A DNA stretch of 33,514 nucleotides from JBAXGW01 sp037139195 (GTDB lineage: Bacteria; Bacteroidota; Bacteroidia; Bacteroidales; JAHJDW01): NCBI GenBank assembly GCA_037139195.1, contig JBAXGW010000051.1, positions 1-33,514 of the forward strand, in the 5' to 3' direction. Made by a program: the position numbers and the translations under genes. Position 1 is the first letter of the stretch, and each line of letters opens with the position of its first letter. Shown one piece after another: positions 15,610 through 24,353 of this stretch. The notes below the pieces were generated by a model. It was not told the origin of the DNA and searched no databases. It was given only the letters and a program-made list of their open reading frames with translations.

Positions 15610-16755
15610 TTATTTTTCTGTGCATTTTACAATTTCCGTGCAAATAAACTCCGACGCTTTTCCATCACCAAATATCGGAAGAAATTGCAAACTATTTTTA
15701 TTAATAAGTAAATCAAATGCATCAATTATTCTTTTTTTATCTGCATCTGCTAAAATTGCAGTTCCCATCTCAACTAATTCCACCCATTCCGTTTCTGGTC
15801 TTAATATAACGCATGGTTTTTCAAAGAAAAATGCTTCTTTTTGAACTCCTCCCGAATCGGTAATAATCAATTTAGCATTTTTTTCTAATTGAATCATTTC
15901 AATAAAAGAAACCGCTGATATAACTTTAAAGTAAGGATTGTTAGAAATAGAATCAAATAACTCTTTAGATAAATTAATCTCCAATAGTTTTTTTGTTCTT
16001 GGGTGAAGTGGCAAAATTATATTTAAACTATTATTTCTAGAAATTTCATTTAAAGCATCAAATATTGCAGATAGTCTCAAACTATCGTCTGTATTCGAAT
16101 CTCTATGAATTGTAGCTAAAATAAAATTATTTTTAGTTAACCCGTTAGCTTCCATAATAGCAGATTTTTCTGCAATTTTAGAAAAATACAGGCTATTATC
16201 ATACATCACATCGCCACAATGGTATATTTTTGGATTATCGTTAGTAAACGGAGGAGTTGAATTATCAGAGAATCCTTCTTTTAATAAGTTTTCGATACCA
16301 GCATAAGTAGGTGAAAACAGCAAAGTAGAAGCATGGTCGCACATTATTCTATTAATTTCTTCGGGCATAGCTTTATTATATGAGCGAAGCCCTGCCTCAA
16401 TATGTGCAATTTTAATATGCAACTTAGAAGCAGCAATAGCTCCAGCTAGTGTAGAATTAGTATCGCCATATAAAACTACGAAATCAGGCTGTTCCTTTAT
16501 GAAAATTTCTTCAAGTCCTTCAATCATTTTTGCAGTTTGCATTCCGTGTTTTCCTGAACCAACATTTAAATTATAATTTGGTAATGGAATATTTAGTTCA
16601 TCGAAAAAAACCTTTGACATATTTTCGTCATAATGCTGACCTGTATGAACGATAATTTCAACTATTTGTTCGCTAAATGAATTTCTAATAGCTCTGCTTA
16701 ATGCAGCAGCTTTAATAATTTGAGGACGGGCTCCTATAACTGTAACTATTTTCAT
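15610..16755 (-). CDS. wecB: UDP-N-acetylglucosamine 2-epimerase (non-hydrolysing)
   Basis: This cytoplasmic enzyme converts UDP-GlcNAc to UDP-ManNAc, the entry step to ManNAc- and ManNAcA-containing surface polysaccharides. The 381-residue length is typical. Visible marks are the N-terminal VIGARPQIIKAAAL, the nucleotide-binding LYGDTNSTLAGAIAAS, HIEAGLRS, PEEINRIMCDHAS, and the C-terminal TDSGGVQKEAFFFEKPCV followed by RPETEWVELVEMGT. It starts 4 bases after radC ends and is followed by a polysaccharide deacetylase and a FemAB-like transferase. That set looks like a surface-glycan module joined to a radC promoter. The partner dehydrogenase WecC is not in this window. Confidence 0.95.
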   Translation of the reverse strand: MKIVTVIGARPQIIKAAALSRAIRNSFSEQIVEIIVHTGQHYDENMSKVFFDELNIPLPNYNLNVGSGKHGMQTAKMIEGLEEIFIKEQPDFVVLYGDTNSTLAGAIAASKLHIKIAHIEAGLRSYNKAMPEEINRIMCDHASTLLFSPTYAGIENLLKEGFSDNSTPPFTNDNPKIYHCGDVMYDNSLYFSKIAEKSAIMEANGLTKNNFILATIHRDSNTDDSLRLSAIFDALNEISRNNSLNIILPLHPRTKKLLEINLSKELFDSISNNPYFKVISAVSFIEMIQLEKNAKLIITDSGGVQKEAFFFEKPCVILRPETEWVELVEMGTAILADADKKRIIDAFDLLINKNSLQFLPIFGDGKASEFICTEIVKCTEK

Positions 16756-16759
16756 CTGT

Positions 16760-17452
16760 TTATATTAATCCTTCATCTGCAAAACTAAAGTATTTATTGT
16801 CACCAATAATCAGATGATCCAATACTTTAATATCGAAAAATGAAGCGGCATTTTTAATTTTTTTTGTTAGATTTTCATCCTGTATACTAGGATTTATATT
16901 TCCAGAAGGATGATTATGACATACTATTATTCCCGAAGCCATATTCATCATTGCTTCTTTAATAATAAGCTTCACATCCACAACTGTTCCGTCAATGCTA
17001 CCTTTGCTAACTATAAAATGTTTAATTAACTTATTCGATTTATTTAATAAAACAGCATGAAATTCTTCGTGAGTTATTCCAACTAAAAAGGATGAAAAAA
17101 AATCGAATCCATTAATACTCGCAATGAAGGCATTTCGATCAATTGCATCGGTTGCTCTTTTTCTGTTACCAAGCTCCAAAGCAGAAATAATTGATATTGC
17201 TTTTGCTTCCCCTATACCATCAAATTTTGTCAGATCATCAACGCTAAGTTTCGATAATTCGAGCAAATTATTTTTAACTGAACTTAATATTTCTTTTGAT
17301 AAATCAACCGCTGATTTAGTTCTAGAACCTGAACTAATAAGAATAGCAATTAATTCAGAATCTGAAAGCGCAGATTTACCTTTGCTTAAAAGCTTTTCTC
17401 GAGGACGATCATCCTCTGCCCAATCTTTTATAGATGTTTTAGCCGTTTCCAG
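16760..17452 (-). CDS. radC: RadC-family (JAB/MPN) protein, probably starting at CTG
   Basis: The full family length of 230 residues is readable only if translation starts at the CTG at 17452, giving METAKTSIKDWAEDDRPREK, which matches RadC N-termini. No ATG, GTG or TTG lies in frame before TTG at 17266, which would delete the first 62 residues including IKDWAEDDRPREKLL and the N-terminal helices. A stop codon (TAA) lies in frame a few codons before the CTG. The C-terminal JAB domain has the metal motif HNHPSGN and the aspartate in LDHLIIGD. RadC was named for DNA repair, but its function is uncertain. A promoter lies just upstream and wecB follows by 4 bases. Confidence 0.88.
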   Translation of the reverse strand: METAKTSIKDWAEDDRPREKLLSKGKSALSDSELIAILISSGSRTKSAVDLSKEILSSVKNNLLELSKLSVDDLTKFDGIGEAKAISIISALELGNRKRATDAIDRNAFIASINGFDFFSSFLVGITHEEFHAVLLNKSNKLIKHFIVSKGSIDGTVVDVKLIIKEAMMNMASGIIVCHNHPSGNINPSIQDENLTKKIKNAASFFDIKVLDHLIIGDNKYFSFADEGLI

Positions 17453-17475
17453 ATTATTTGCGAATTAAATGAATT

Positions 17476-17507
17476 CAAATTTAATGTTTTTTTATTGATA
17501 TGACAAC
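17476..17507 (-). promoter_or_regulatory. Promoter of the radC-wecB operon
   Basis: Read on the minus strand, GTTG (17507-17504), a 20-base spacer and TAAATTTG (17483-17476) match the Bacteroidota consensus apart from one base in the -33 box. The predicted start lies near 17470, about 18 bases before the CTG at 17452, so an ATG further upstream would not be on the mRNA. Confidence 0.65.
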
Positions 17508-17574
17508 GAATCAATCTTTAAAAACAGAAAAAAATATAGGTAAAAAAAATGGAGGTGTTAAGATATAAAAATGC

Positions 17575-17603
17575 AAAAAAGTCCGACTCAGAAAAGTCGG
17601 ACT
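17575..17603 (-). terminator. Rho-independent terminator of rpsT
   Basis: On the minus strand AGTCCGACT pairs perfectly with AGTCGGACT (9 bp) around a 6-base loop and is followed by six T. It begins 26 bases after the rpsT stop. Confidence 0.9.
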
Positions 17604-17628
17604 CTCACTCGTATATTCTAATTATTTA

Positions 17629-17880
17629 TTAAAGAGCGTTTACTAATTTTGTTAATGAAGACTTCAAATTAGAAGCTTTATTATCATGAATTACATTAAT
17701 CTTCGCTAATTTATCTAACATACTAGAAATTTTAGGTAATAATTCAGTAGCTACTGCTTTATCCTTTGTTTCTCTTAACGTTTTTATAGCGTTTCTAGTG
17801 GTTTTAGCATAATATTTATTATGTAACCTTTTTTCATCGTTTGCACGAATTCTTTTTTTTGATGATTTATGATTTGCCAT
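17629..17880 (-). CDS. rpsT: 30S ribosomal protein S20
   Basis: A basic 83-residue protein of the small ribosomal subunit that binds 16S rRNA. The start MANHKSSKKRIRANDEKRLHN and the helical body RNAIKTLRETKDKAVATELLPKI are characteristic of S20. ATG at 17880 is the only sensible start. It lies 25 bases after tRNA-Glu, and no promoter of the -7 type is seen between them, so it is probably made from the tRNA promoter at 18005-18035. A strong terminator follows at 17575-17603. Confidence 0.97.
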   Translation of the reverse strand: MANHKSSKKRIRANDEKRLHNKYYAKTTRNAIKTLRETKDKAVATELLPKISSMLDKLAKINVIHDNKASNLKSSLTKLVNAL

Positions 17881-17905
17881 TCTTTCTAAATTCTTTCAAA
17901 ATTTG

Positions 17906-17977
17906 TAGTCCGTAGGGGATTCGAACCCCTGTTACCAGGATGAAAACCTGGCGTACTAACCCCTATACGAACGGACC
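17906..17977 (-). tRNA. tRNA-Glu (anticodon TTC)
   Basis: A 72-base cloverleaf on the minus strand begins GGTCCGTTCGTATAGGGG. The anticodon arm is CCAGG-TTTTCAT-CCTGG with anticodon TTC, and the T-arm is AGGGG-TTCGAAT-CCCCT. The acceptor pairs GGTCCGT with ACGGACT, ending in a G-T pair, with discriminator A. The CCA end is not encoded. It lies 25 bases before rpsT and behind a near-perfect promoter. Confidence 0.95.
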
Positions 17978-18004
17978 GGTTAGGTTTTCCCTCAATTGGG
18001 AGTG

Positions 18005-18035
18005 CAAATGTAATAGCTTTTTTTTAAATAACAAA
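18005..18035 (-). promoter_or_regulatory. Promoter of tRNA-Glu and probably rpsT
   Basis: Read on the minus strand, TTTG (18035-18032), a 19-base spacer and TACATTTG (18012-18005) match the Bacteroidota consensus exactly. The predicted start near 17999 gives a 5' leader of about 22 bases before the tRNA. Confidence 0.8.
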
Positions 18036-18063
18036 AAAAAAAAGAAACTTTTTGCGTTTTTTT

Positions 18064-18753
18064 TTATTCTTTATCTGCTTGAAATCTAAATCCTAGTCTT
18101 TTCGCAGTTTTTAAGCTCATTGCATTTGAATATTCCTTCATTTCAATAATAGGAACCATCTTAACTTCATCAAATGGAGGAGTAAGCAAATCAAAGTTAA
18201 TTGAATAATCCATTGATGATTCAATAATATTTTTTGAAACTTCTTTGTTCATTTCAGCAACAGCAAAACTGTTATAAAGTAATCCAATTTCTTTTTTGCC
18301 CTCAATAAAATAATGCATTTCCTTATTAATAAACAAGCGAGCAACCAAATACCCTAAATCATTGTCTCTATTATATTTATATGAATCTGCTAGAAAATTA
18401 TAAACTTGAATTAATCCGCAATAAGAGCGTTCACCATCTTCTCTGATATAGGACGTTTTTCTTACCTCATGATTTCTATCAAATTCAAAAACATTGGTAT
18501 GCATCATAAATACCAAAACATCGCTACCAAAAAGTAACTCGAAATGAAATTCGCCCTTATCTCTGTATTCAAAAGGAATTCTGGTTTTATTACATGAAAT
18601 TTGTTTTCTATTCTCAGAAACAAGCTGAGATGCTGATTCTTTAAGATTCTTAAAAGTAGTTTGTGTATTATTAAAAACTTGTACTTTAAGTGAATACTTA
18701 TGAATAAGTTTGTCAATGATTTTATTGTCGGTATTTTCTTTTTGTGTATCCAT
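18064..18753 (-). CDS. Conserved protein of unknown function in the porV-ispF run
   Basis: A soluble 229-residue protein without signal peptide or membrane segment. I do not recognise a named family. It is acidic/basic mixed with regions such as FEYRDKGEFHFELLFGSDVLVFMMHTNVFEF and SYCGLIQVYNFLADSYKYNRDNDLGYLVARLFINKEMHYFIEGKKEIG, which read like a structured alpha/beta cytoplasmic protein. It starts 4 bases after the ispF stop, so it is the last gene of porU-porV-ispF. The stop is followed by a T-rich stretch that might end transcription before the tRNA promoter. Its position suggests constitutive, housekeeping-type expression; no function is proposed. Confidence 0.75.
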   Translation of the reverse strand: MDTQKENTDNKIIDKLIHKYSLKVQVFNNTQTTFKNLKESASQLVSENRKQISCNKTRIPFEYRDKGEFHFELLFGSDVLVFMMHTNVFEFDRNHEVRKTSYIREDGERSYCGLIQVYNFLADSYKYNRDNDLGYLVARLFINKEMHYFIEGKKEIGLLYNSFAVAEMNKEVSKNIIESSMDYSINFDLLTPPFDEVKMVPIIEMKEYSNAMSLKTAKRLGFRFQADKE

Positions 18754-18757
18754 CTCG

Positions 18758-19246
18758 TTATTTTAAATCTGTTTTTTCAATTAGTACTACTGCGTAAGCA
18801 GATATTCCTTTTTCTTCTCCAACAAAACCTAATTTCTCAGTTGTTGTAGCTTTTATTGATATATCATCAATAGAAATATTCATAACGTTCGCTAAAGCAT
18901 GCTGCATCTGAGGAATAAATTCTTTTATTTTTGGTTTTTGCAAACACACAGTTGCATCTATATTGCCAATTTCATATCCTTTATTAGAAATAATTTCACA
19001 GGTTCTTTTAAGTAAAATTTTGCTATCAATTCCTTTGAATTCTAAAGATGTATCGGGGAAATGAACTCCAATATCACCCATGTTTGATGCTCCTAAAAGA
19101 GCGTCGCAAATAGCATGAATAAGCACGTCAGCGTCAGAATGACCTAATGCTCCTTTACTATGGGGAATTTTAATTCCTCCTAGCCAAAAGTCCAAACCTT
19201 CATGAAGTTGATGAACGTCGTATCCAAAACCTACTTTGATATTCAT
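18758..19246 (-). CDS. ispF: 2-C-methyl-D-erythritol 2,4-cyclodiphosphate synthase
   Basis: This enzyme of the MEP isoprenoid pathway closes the cyclodiphosphate ring, making MEcPP from CDP-ME-2-phosphate. The 162-residue length is right for the trimeric family. Metal ligands Asp10 and His12 lie in FGYDVHQL, followed by GALGHSDADVLIHAICDALLGA (the His-Asp loop) and the substrate motif ATTTEKLGFVGEEKGISAYA near the C-terminus. A TTG at 19249 could add one residue; the ATG at 19246 is preferred and lies 3 bases after the porV stop. Isoprenoids feed undecaprenyl phosphate, so placement beside envelope genes is reasonable. Confidence 0.96.
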   Translation of the reverse strand: MNIKVGFGYDVHQLHEGLDFWLGGIKIPHSKGALGHSDADVLIHAICDALLGASNMGDIGVHFPDTSLEFKGIDSKILLKRTCEIISNKGYEIGNIDATVCLQKPKIKEFIPQMQHALANVMNISIDDISIKATTTEKLGFVGEEKGISAYAVVLIEKTDLK

Positions 19247-19249
19247 CAA

Positions 19250-20458
19250 TTAAGGTTTTTGCTTGTTTTGCTCTTTAAAGGCTTCAAAATCGAAATAAAG
19301 AGTAAATCGAAGTGTATTTTCTAAAGGGCTTTTTACATCTGATGACGCTGGCACTAAATAAGCAAAATCTAATCCAAACACATTATATTTTAAACCAGCC
19401 CCAAAAGTAATATATTGTCTATTTCCTTTTGTTGGGTCTTCGAAGAAATAACCTGCTCTGATAGCAAATTGCTTATCGTACCAATATTCAGCACCTACAG
19501 AATAATTTATTTCTTTCATTTCTTCTTTAAATCCACCTGGCGCATCAGAAAAAGAGCCAAACATTCCAGATACAAGAGGCACATTGTCTTTTTTACCACT
19601 TTGAATAACTGGTTTTCCAGAATTATCTACCGAGTCGGCATAATACATTGGCGGCGTTGGGACTAATAATTTATTTATATCAACAGTAAAAGTTAACTTA
19701 TTATAAGTATCAATATTTAAGGTATAAGATGGTCCAATTCTTAAATTAATTGGAATAAAATCTTTTTCGGTGCTTTCTGTGTAAGAAATTTTTGTCCCAA
19801 TATTTGAAATATTTAGTCCTGCTGCAAAAATATCATCTTTTTCGCCAACTTTCTTTTGATAATAAAAAGAAACATCAGCAGCATAAGCATTTCCTGGGTG
19901 AGTGGCTTGCGAGCCAGCGTTCATTCCTCCTGTTAAGTTTGAATTGATATAACGAAAAGCTATTCCTGACGAAAAATTATCCGACAATTTTCTAGAATAG
20001 GCTAAATCTATTGCAAATTCATTTGGTCTGAATTGACCTGTTGGTGTACCTAAAACGTCGGTAAATGTAATATCGCCAAGCGAGAAATACAATAATGACA
20101 TTCCTATTGCTTGCTTATCATCTAACTTTTTATAACCCGACAAATACGATAAGTTTATATCTGGAACTAATGCTCTTAGCCATGGGCTATAAGAAACACC
20201 AACTCCCATGTCTCTATTAGCAAAAACAATTTTTGCAGGATTCCAATGCATTGAACTATGATCAGCCGAAGTTGAAACTCCTGCATCGCCCATTGAACCA
20301 GCTCTAGCATCAGGGGCAATCAACAAAAAAGGAACTGCTGTAGTTATTGTATTTATTTGACCAGTAACTTGACCAGTTGTAATCTGCGCTTTAACATTCA
20401 ACACCGACAAAACAAAGAGTAACAATACTCCTATTTTAATTATTATCCTAGTATTCAT
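19250..20458 (-). CDS. porV: T9SS outer-membrane protein PorV
   Basis: A 402-residue outer-membrane beta-barrel (FadL-like) that acts as shuttle/receptor for type IX cargo, working with PorU. It has a signal peptide (MNTRIIIKIGVLLLFVLSVLNVKAQ) and alternating hydrophobic barrel strands. Diagnostic text includes ITTAVPFLLIAPDARAGSMGDAGVSTSADHSSMHWNPAKI, which is the PorV N-terminal plug. It ends without a cleavable signal. It lies 49 bases after porU and 3 before ispF. The porU-porV pair is conserved in T9SS genomes, and the pair cleaves and attaches cargo at the cell surface. Confidence 0.95.
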   Translation of the reverse strand: MNTRIIIKIGVLLLFVLSVLNVKAQITTGQVTGQINTITTAVPFLLIAPDARAGSMGDAGVSTSADHSSMHWNPAKIVFANRDMGVGVSYSPWLRALVPDINLSYLSGYKKLDDKQAIGMSLLYFSLGDITFTDVLGTPTGQFRPNEFAIDLAYSRKLSDNFSSGIAFRYINSNLTGGMNAGSQATHPGNAYAADVSFYYQKKVGEKDDIFAAGLNISNIGTKISYTESTEKDFIPINLRIGPSYTLNIDTYNKLTFTVDINKLLVPTPPMYYADSVDNSGKPVIQSGKKDNVPLVSGMFGSFSDAPGGFKEEMKEINYSVGAEYWYDKQFAIRAGYFFEDPTKGNRQYITFGAGLKYNVFGLDFAYLVPASSDVKSPLENTLRFTLYFDFEAFKEQNKQKP

Positions 20459-20507
20459 ATTTTACAAATTAATTTACAAATATACAATGTTAATTTTTTA
20501 TTTTCAA

Positions 20508-23500
20508 TTATAATATAACAAGCTTTTGAATTTTCTCATCAAAATTGCCATCTTTCGAACGCACTTTTAGCTTATAAAAGTAAACTCCTTTTCCTAATTT
20601 ATTTCCAAAATCATCTAATCCATCCCACTCTATAGGCTCAGCTCTATACCCGATTGTGTTCACCTGCTGCTCTATTGTTTTAACAAGCTTTCCGTTAATA
20701 GTGTATATCTGAATCAAAACCCCTAAGTCGCAACATGGTTGATTATGTTCAAAATAAAATTCTGTTCTTGTAGTAAACGGATTTGGATAATTTAATACGT
20801 GATCAATGCTAAAATTTTCTGATTTAGCAACAACAAACTCAGTATATGTTTCAGATGAGTTATTATATGTGTCCCACACTTTTATTTTTAATGTATGCTT
20901 TCCTTCTGTTAGGTCTTTTAATCCATATCGAATGGTTCCTTTTTGAAAATTATCTACATCTGCTTCATAATACTCGTTTAATATAATTGTATTATTTGTA
21001 TTATCATCTAAAACAGCTGTAATATCATGCCCTATTCCGCTTCCTATAGTATTTACACCATTTGAATCGGAAACATAGGCAATCAAAATTGGACTTTCGT
21101 TAGTCAAGCCTCCAAAAGCAAATTTCTCCGAATTTAAAAATAATTTTATTTCAGGACCAATATTATCACTTAATGCACTACTGTTTGATCCTCCAATTAT
21201 TACATTATCAAAATATCCATTGGCATCAACATTAGCATCTGTAGCATAATAACTTATTTTTCCCGCTCCATATTTATAAGCAATATCTTTAGGGGCAATA
21301 AATGTAAATGTAAAGTATCCATTAATAACACTAGCTTTCCCTTTATATAATATGTTTTTTTGGATATTAAAATTTGAAATTGGACTTGTAGGATCGTTAC
21401 CTAAAGTAGAAACCTGTGTTTCTTTATCAAATACTGTTGGGTATATAATTCCATTAAAATTAGTCATTACTATTCCAGCATCATTCGTTATTGCTCCCGT
21501 AACAGTTACCTTAGATAAAGCTTTAATTGTATCGTTTGTTGTGCTTATTGGCTTATTGTTTATCGTGTTTGTTACTACTTTATAGTTTGGAAAAGCTAAT
21601 AATAAAGCAGGGTCGCCCAATAACGAGAAATTTCTGTCATTAGGATAAGTAGCTGCTCCATTTTTTGAAAGCCTAATTACATCTCCCATTCTAGGTAATT
21701 TGCCATCAATTTTATCAAAAACATGACGATAAAACTCCTTGTTTAATGAAAAATTGGATGAAGCAAAAACCAAACGAGTAGTTGTAAAAAGCGAAATTCC
21801 TCCCCCATTCTTATTTAAAAACACATACTCGCCAGCTGACACTCTTTCTGGATCATCCCATCTGCTAAATTCACATGTTGCAGTCATAAAAATTGGCAAA
21901 TTGCAATAGTTGCTCCATTTGTTAATATCTGAAACTCCAATTACTCTTTCATGTGCCCAACCAACCTCTCCGCCATGACCAGTATAATTAATTATTAAAG
22001 CGCCTTTGTCAACTTGCCTATTGATAGCATCAGTAACCTCTGGGAAACGCTCACCACCGGGAGTAGACAATTGTTGGTATGCATCAAAATATATTTTATT
22101 TAAATTATATTGCTTGTAGTTTGCTGTTAAAGTTTCTGCCATTTCGTCGGCTTGTGTAAAGTGCAAACCATTATCTTCATCATCGGCAATTAAACAAACG
22201 GTATTTTTCCAATCAGAAAAATTGCTAATAGAATTGTTAGCTGAGCAACCAGTGCTAATCGTATTGTCGCATTTGGTAGAATATCGTATTACTTTTTCAA
22301 CGGCTTCAGCTGCTTCTTGTTTGGTTGCTACAGGGAATCGTCCAATTCCCATATCAAGAAGCCCTACGCACTCTACTCCCTCATTAGAATCTAAAAGCAC
22401 ATAAAAATCGTCGGAAACAAATGATGATGTGGGAACTACAGAATTTTGATTTTGATAAGTAGGAATAAAATTAGTATTTTCAGCAATTCTATTTTTATTA
22501 TCGAAAGAACCATCGCCAAACAACAACAAGTAATCTGGCATCTCTTTAGGGGTGGTTACCTTTGTATAAAGCATCTTCATAAAATCTCTAATAGCACCTG
22601 CATCTTGTTTCCCACTAGAGAACTCATTATATATTAACTGCGGGGTAACAACATAAACTGTCAAAGAATCATGAGTTCTATGAAAATCAGCGAGAGTGTT
22701 TGCTTCTGAATAAAAGTCGGGATGCGTAATAATTATCATATCAACATTCTTTACAGAATGTAAATTTTGATTTGCCACAGCTCCTTCAAAAGTTGGCGAA
22801 TATGCTGCGCTTGGATTGAATAACATGAATTCCCGCAATGTGTCAGTTGGCAATACAAAAGAAATCATCCCACTGTTAAAATTATACAACTGATTTTTAA
22901 CGTCAACAGAATTTGTAATATCCCAAAGCACTAAATTACTATTTGTGTTGGTGATTTTAAACTCTGATATATTTGTAGCCCCAACTGATAAAACGTCTCG
23001 AAATAAAAATTGCTCTGATGATAAAATCAAATTTCTGCGAGCATTAATTGATATATAATCTAACCATGCAACCGAAGTTTGAGCTCCCGATGCTTTATTA
23101 AACTTAGTAGATAAATTAATAGATGATGATAAAGGTTTAAACTTAATATTTTCTATAGCAGTTTTAGCAAACTCTGAATTATACGACGGATTAATTGCCC
23201 CAACGGACAGGGTAGATGTATTACCATTTGCATTAAAATTAAAACTTGCATTCAATGTAGACCTGGATGCAACTCTTATGTCAATATCAACATCGCTACT
23301 TGTATTGATGTCGGGAAAATTAAAACTAAAATTATAGGTGCTTAATTGATCATAATATTTCCCCATCCACTCTCTTCCAGATTTAATTAAATTTAAGGAG
23401 TCTACATCCCAATATCTGTAATCGTTAAAAGTTGTAGTAGAATAATTTGGAACTTGACTCGACGAACTATTATCAACAATTCTTTTTCCAATACCTAAAT

Positions 23501-24353
23501 CCGTATTTAAAAAATAATAATTTACATCTGAATATATATTGGTATTATGAATAAATTTCCCAGTGGACTCATTATACACAACACGGTGTGGAGATTGTCC
23601 ATAAAATAATATATAATCACCAGCATTAAAAACACCATCCGACTCTCCATAAACATAGATACTATTTTCTGCTAAATCATCATGTCTAAAATCAGAATTT
23701 TTTTCGGCAAGCATACCTCCTCCATTATTATATATGCGTAAATTTCTAGGGTCAATTGTACTTGGGTCAATTCCTAAGGATTGCAAATCAGAGTACGTTA
23801 CTTTATAAACCCCTTCGTATGTTAAAGCCATTTTATACCAACTTCCTGTTGCAAGCACAGAATTATCAGCTGTTTTTAAAACCTTTTGATAGGCGAAATC
23901 TTTCTCACTGCTCAATTGAATATTTAATGTACAAGAAATTAATTTCTGCAAAGCTCCAGTTGACAAATTTTTAATTATTGAATTAAAATTGTATTGAACA
24001 AATTTTTTCTTTCTATCAATTAATACAAAAGCTTTAGCATCAATATCTTTTGATACATCTATTGATTTCAATGTATTAATTTCTGCATCATTTAAATCTT
24101 GAAAAATTGGGTTAGAAATACTAATAGTAACTTTTGTTATATTATCTGCAACATTTTCAATACTAGAATATACAGGAATTACATCATTTTTATACGTGCA
24201 ATTTAAAAAACTTACTCTACTAAATGACTGATTTTCATTTATCAACAACTTTTCAACAGGCTGCCATTTAAGAATTACATTCTTAGTTATTGATTGTGAA
24301 AAAATATTTGCGTATATTGCGAAAGAAATTAAAAATAAAAATGTTTTCTTCAT
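20508..24353 (-). CDS. porU: T9SS sortase PorU
   Basis: This large surface peptidase removes the C-terminal signal from type IX cargo and attaches it to A-LPS or releases it. The 1281-residue protein has a signal peptide (MKKTFLFLISFAIYANIFSQ), an N-terminal beta region, and a C25/gingipain-like catalytic domain at about 550-950. The catalytic His793 is in NYTGHGGEVGW and Cys827 in ATCEFSRWDDP, spaced by 34 residues, close to the PorU spacing. Residues from about 1180 form a T9SS sorting-like domain (LNYPNPFTTRTEF, KGVYFYKLKV). It is the first gene of the run and divergent from porP/gldJ. Confidence 0.96.
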   Translation of the reverse strand: MKKTFLFLISFAIYANIFSQSITKNVILKWQPVEKLLINENQSFSRVSFLNCTYKNDVIPVYSSIENVADNITKVTISISNPIFQDLNDAEINTLKSIDVSKDIDAKAFVLIDRKKKFVQYNFNSIIKNLSTGALQKLISCTLNIQLSSEKDFAYQKVLKTADNSVLATGSWYKMALTYEGVYKVTYSDLQSLGIDPSTIDPRNLRIYNNGGGMLAEKNSDFRHDDLAENSIYVYGESDGVFNAGDYILFYGQSPHRVVYNESTGKFIHNTNIYSDVNYYFLNTDLGIGKRIVDNSSSSQVPNYSTTTFNDYRYWDVDSLNLIKSGREWMGKYYDQLSTYNFSFNFPDINTSSDVDIDIRVASRSTLNASFNFNANGNTSTLSVGAINPSYNSEFAKTAIENIKFKPLSSSINLSTKFNKASGAQTSVAWLDYISINARRNLILSSEQFLFRDVLSVGATNISEFKITNTNSNLVLWDITNSVDVKNQLYNFNSGMISFVLPTDTLREFMLFNPSAAYSPTFEGAVANQNLHSVKNVDMIIITHPDFYSEANTLADFHRTHDSLTVYVVTPQLIYNEFSSGKQDAGAIRDFMKMLYTKVTTPKEMPDYLLLFGDGSFDNKNRIAENTNFIPTYQNQNSVVPTSSFVSDDFYVLLDSNEGVECVGLLDMGIGRFPVATKQEAAEAVEKVIRYSTKCDNTISTGCSANNSISNFSDWKNTVCLIADDEDNGLHFTQADEMAETLTANYKQYNLNKIYFDAYQQLSTPGGERFPEVTDAINRQVDKGALIINYTGHGGEVGWAHERVIGVSDINKWSNYCNLPIFMTATCEFSRWDDPERVSAGEYVFLNKNGGGISLFTTTRLVFASSNFSLNKEFYRHVFDKIDGKLPRMGDVIRLSKNGAATYPNDRNFSLLGDPALLLAFPNYKVVTNTINNKPISTTNDTIKALSKVTVTGAITNDAGIVMTNFNGIIYPTVFDKETQVSTLGNDPTSPISNFNIQKNILYKGKASVINGYFTFTFIAPKDIAYKYGAGKISYYATDANVDANGYFDNVIIGGSNSSALSDNIGPEIKLFLNSEKFAFGGLTNESPILIAYVSDSNGVNTIGSGIGHDITAVLDDNTNNTIILNEYYEADVDNFQKGTIRYGLKDLTEGKHTLKIKVWDTYNNSSETYTEFVVAKSENFSIDHVLNYPNPFTTRTEFYFEHNQPCCDLGVLIQIYTINGKLVKTIEQQVNTIGYRAEPIEWDGLDDFGNKLGKGVYFYKLKVRSKDGNFDEKIQKLVIL

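Noticed and set aside
16760..17266. RadC as a truncated 168-residue protein starting at TTG
   Set aside because: The 62 residues before this TTG are in frame and match the RadC N-terminus, and the promoter lies upstream of them.
17124..17468. Plus-strand frame over the radC N-terminus
   Set aside because: It overlaps the conserved RadC N-terminus encoded on the minus strand, which has clear family identity.
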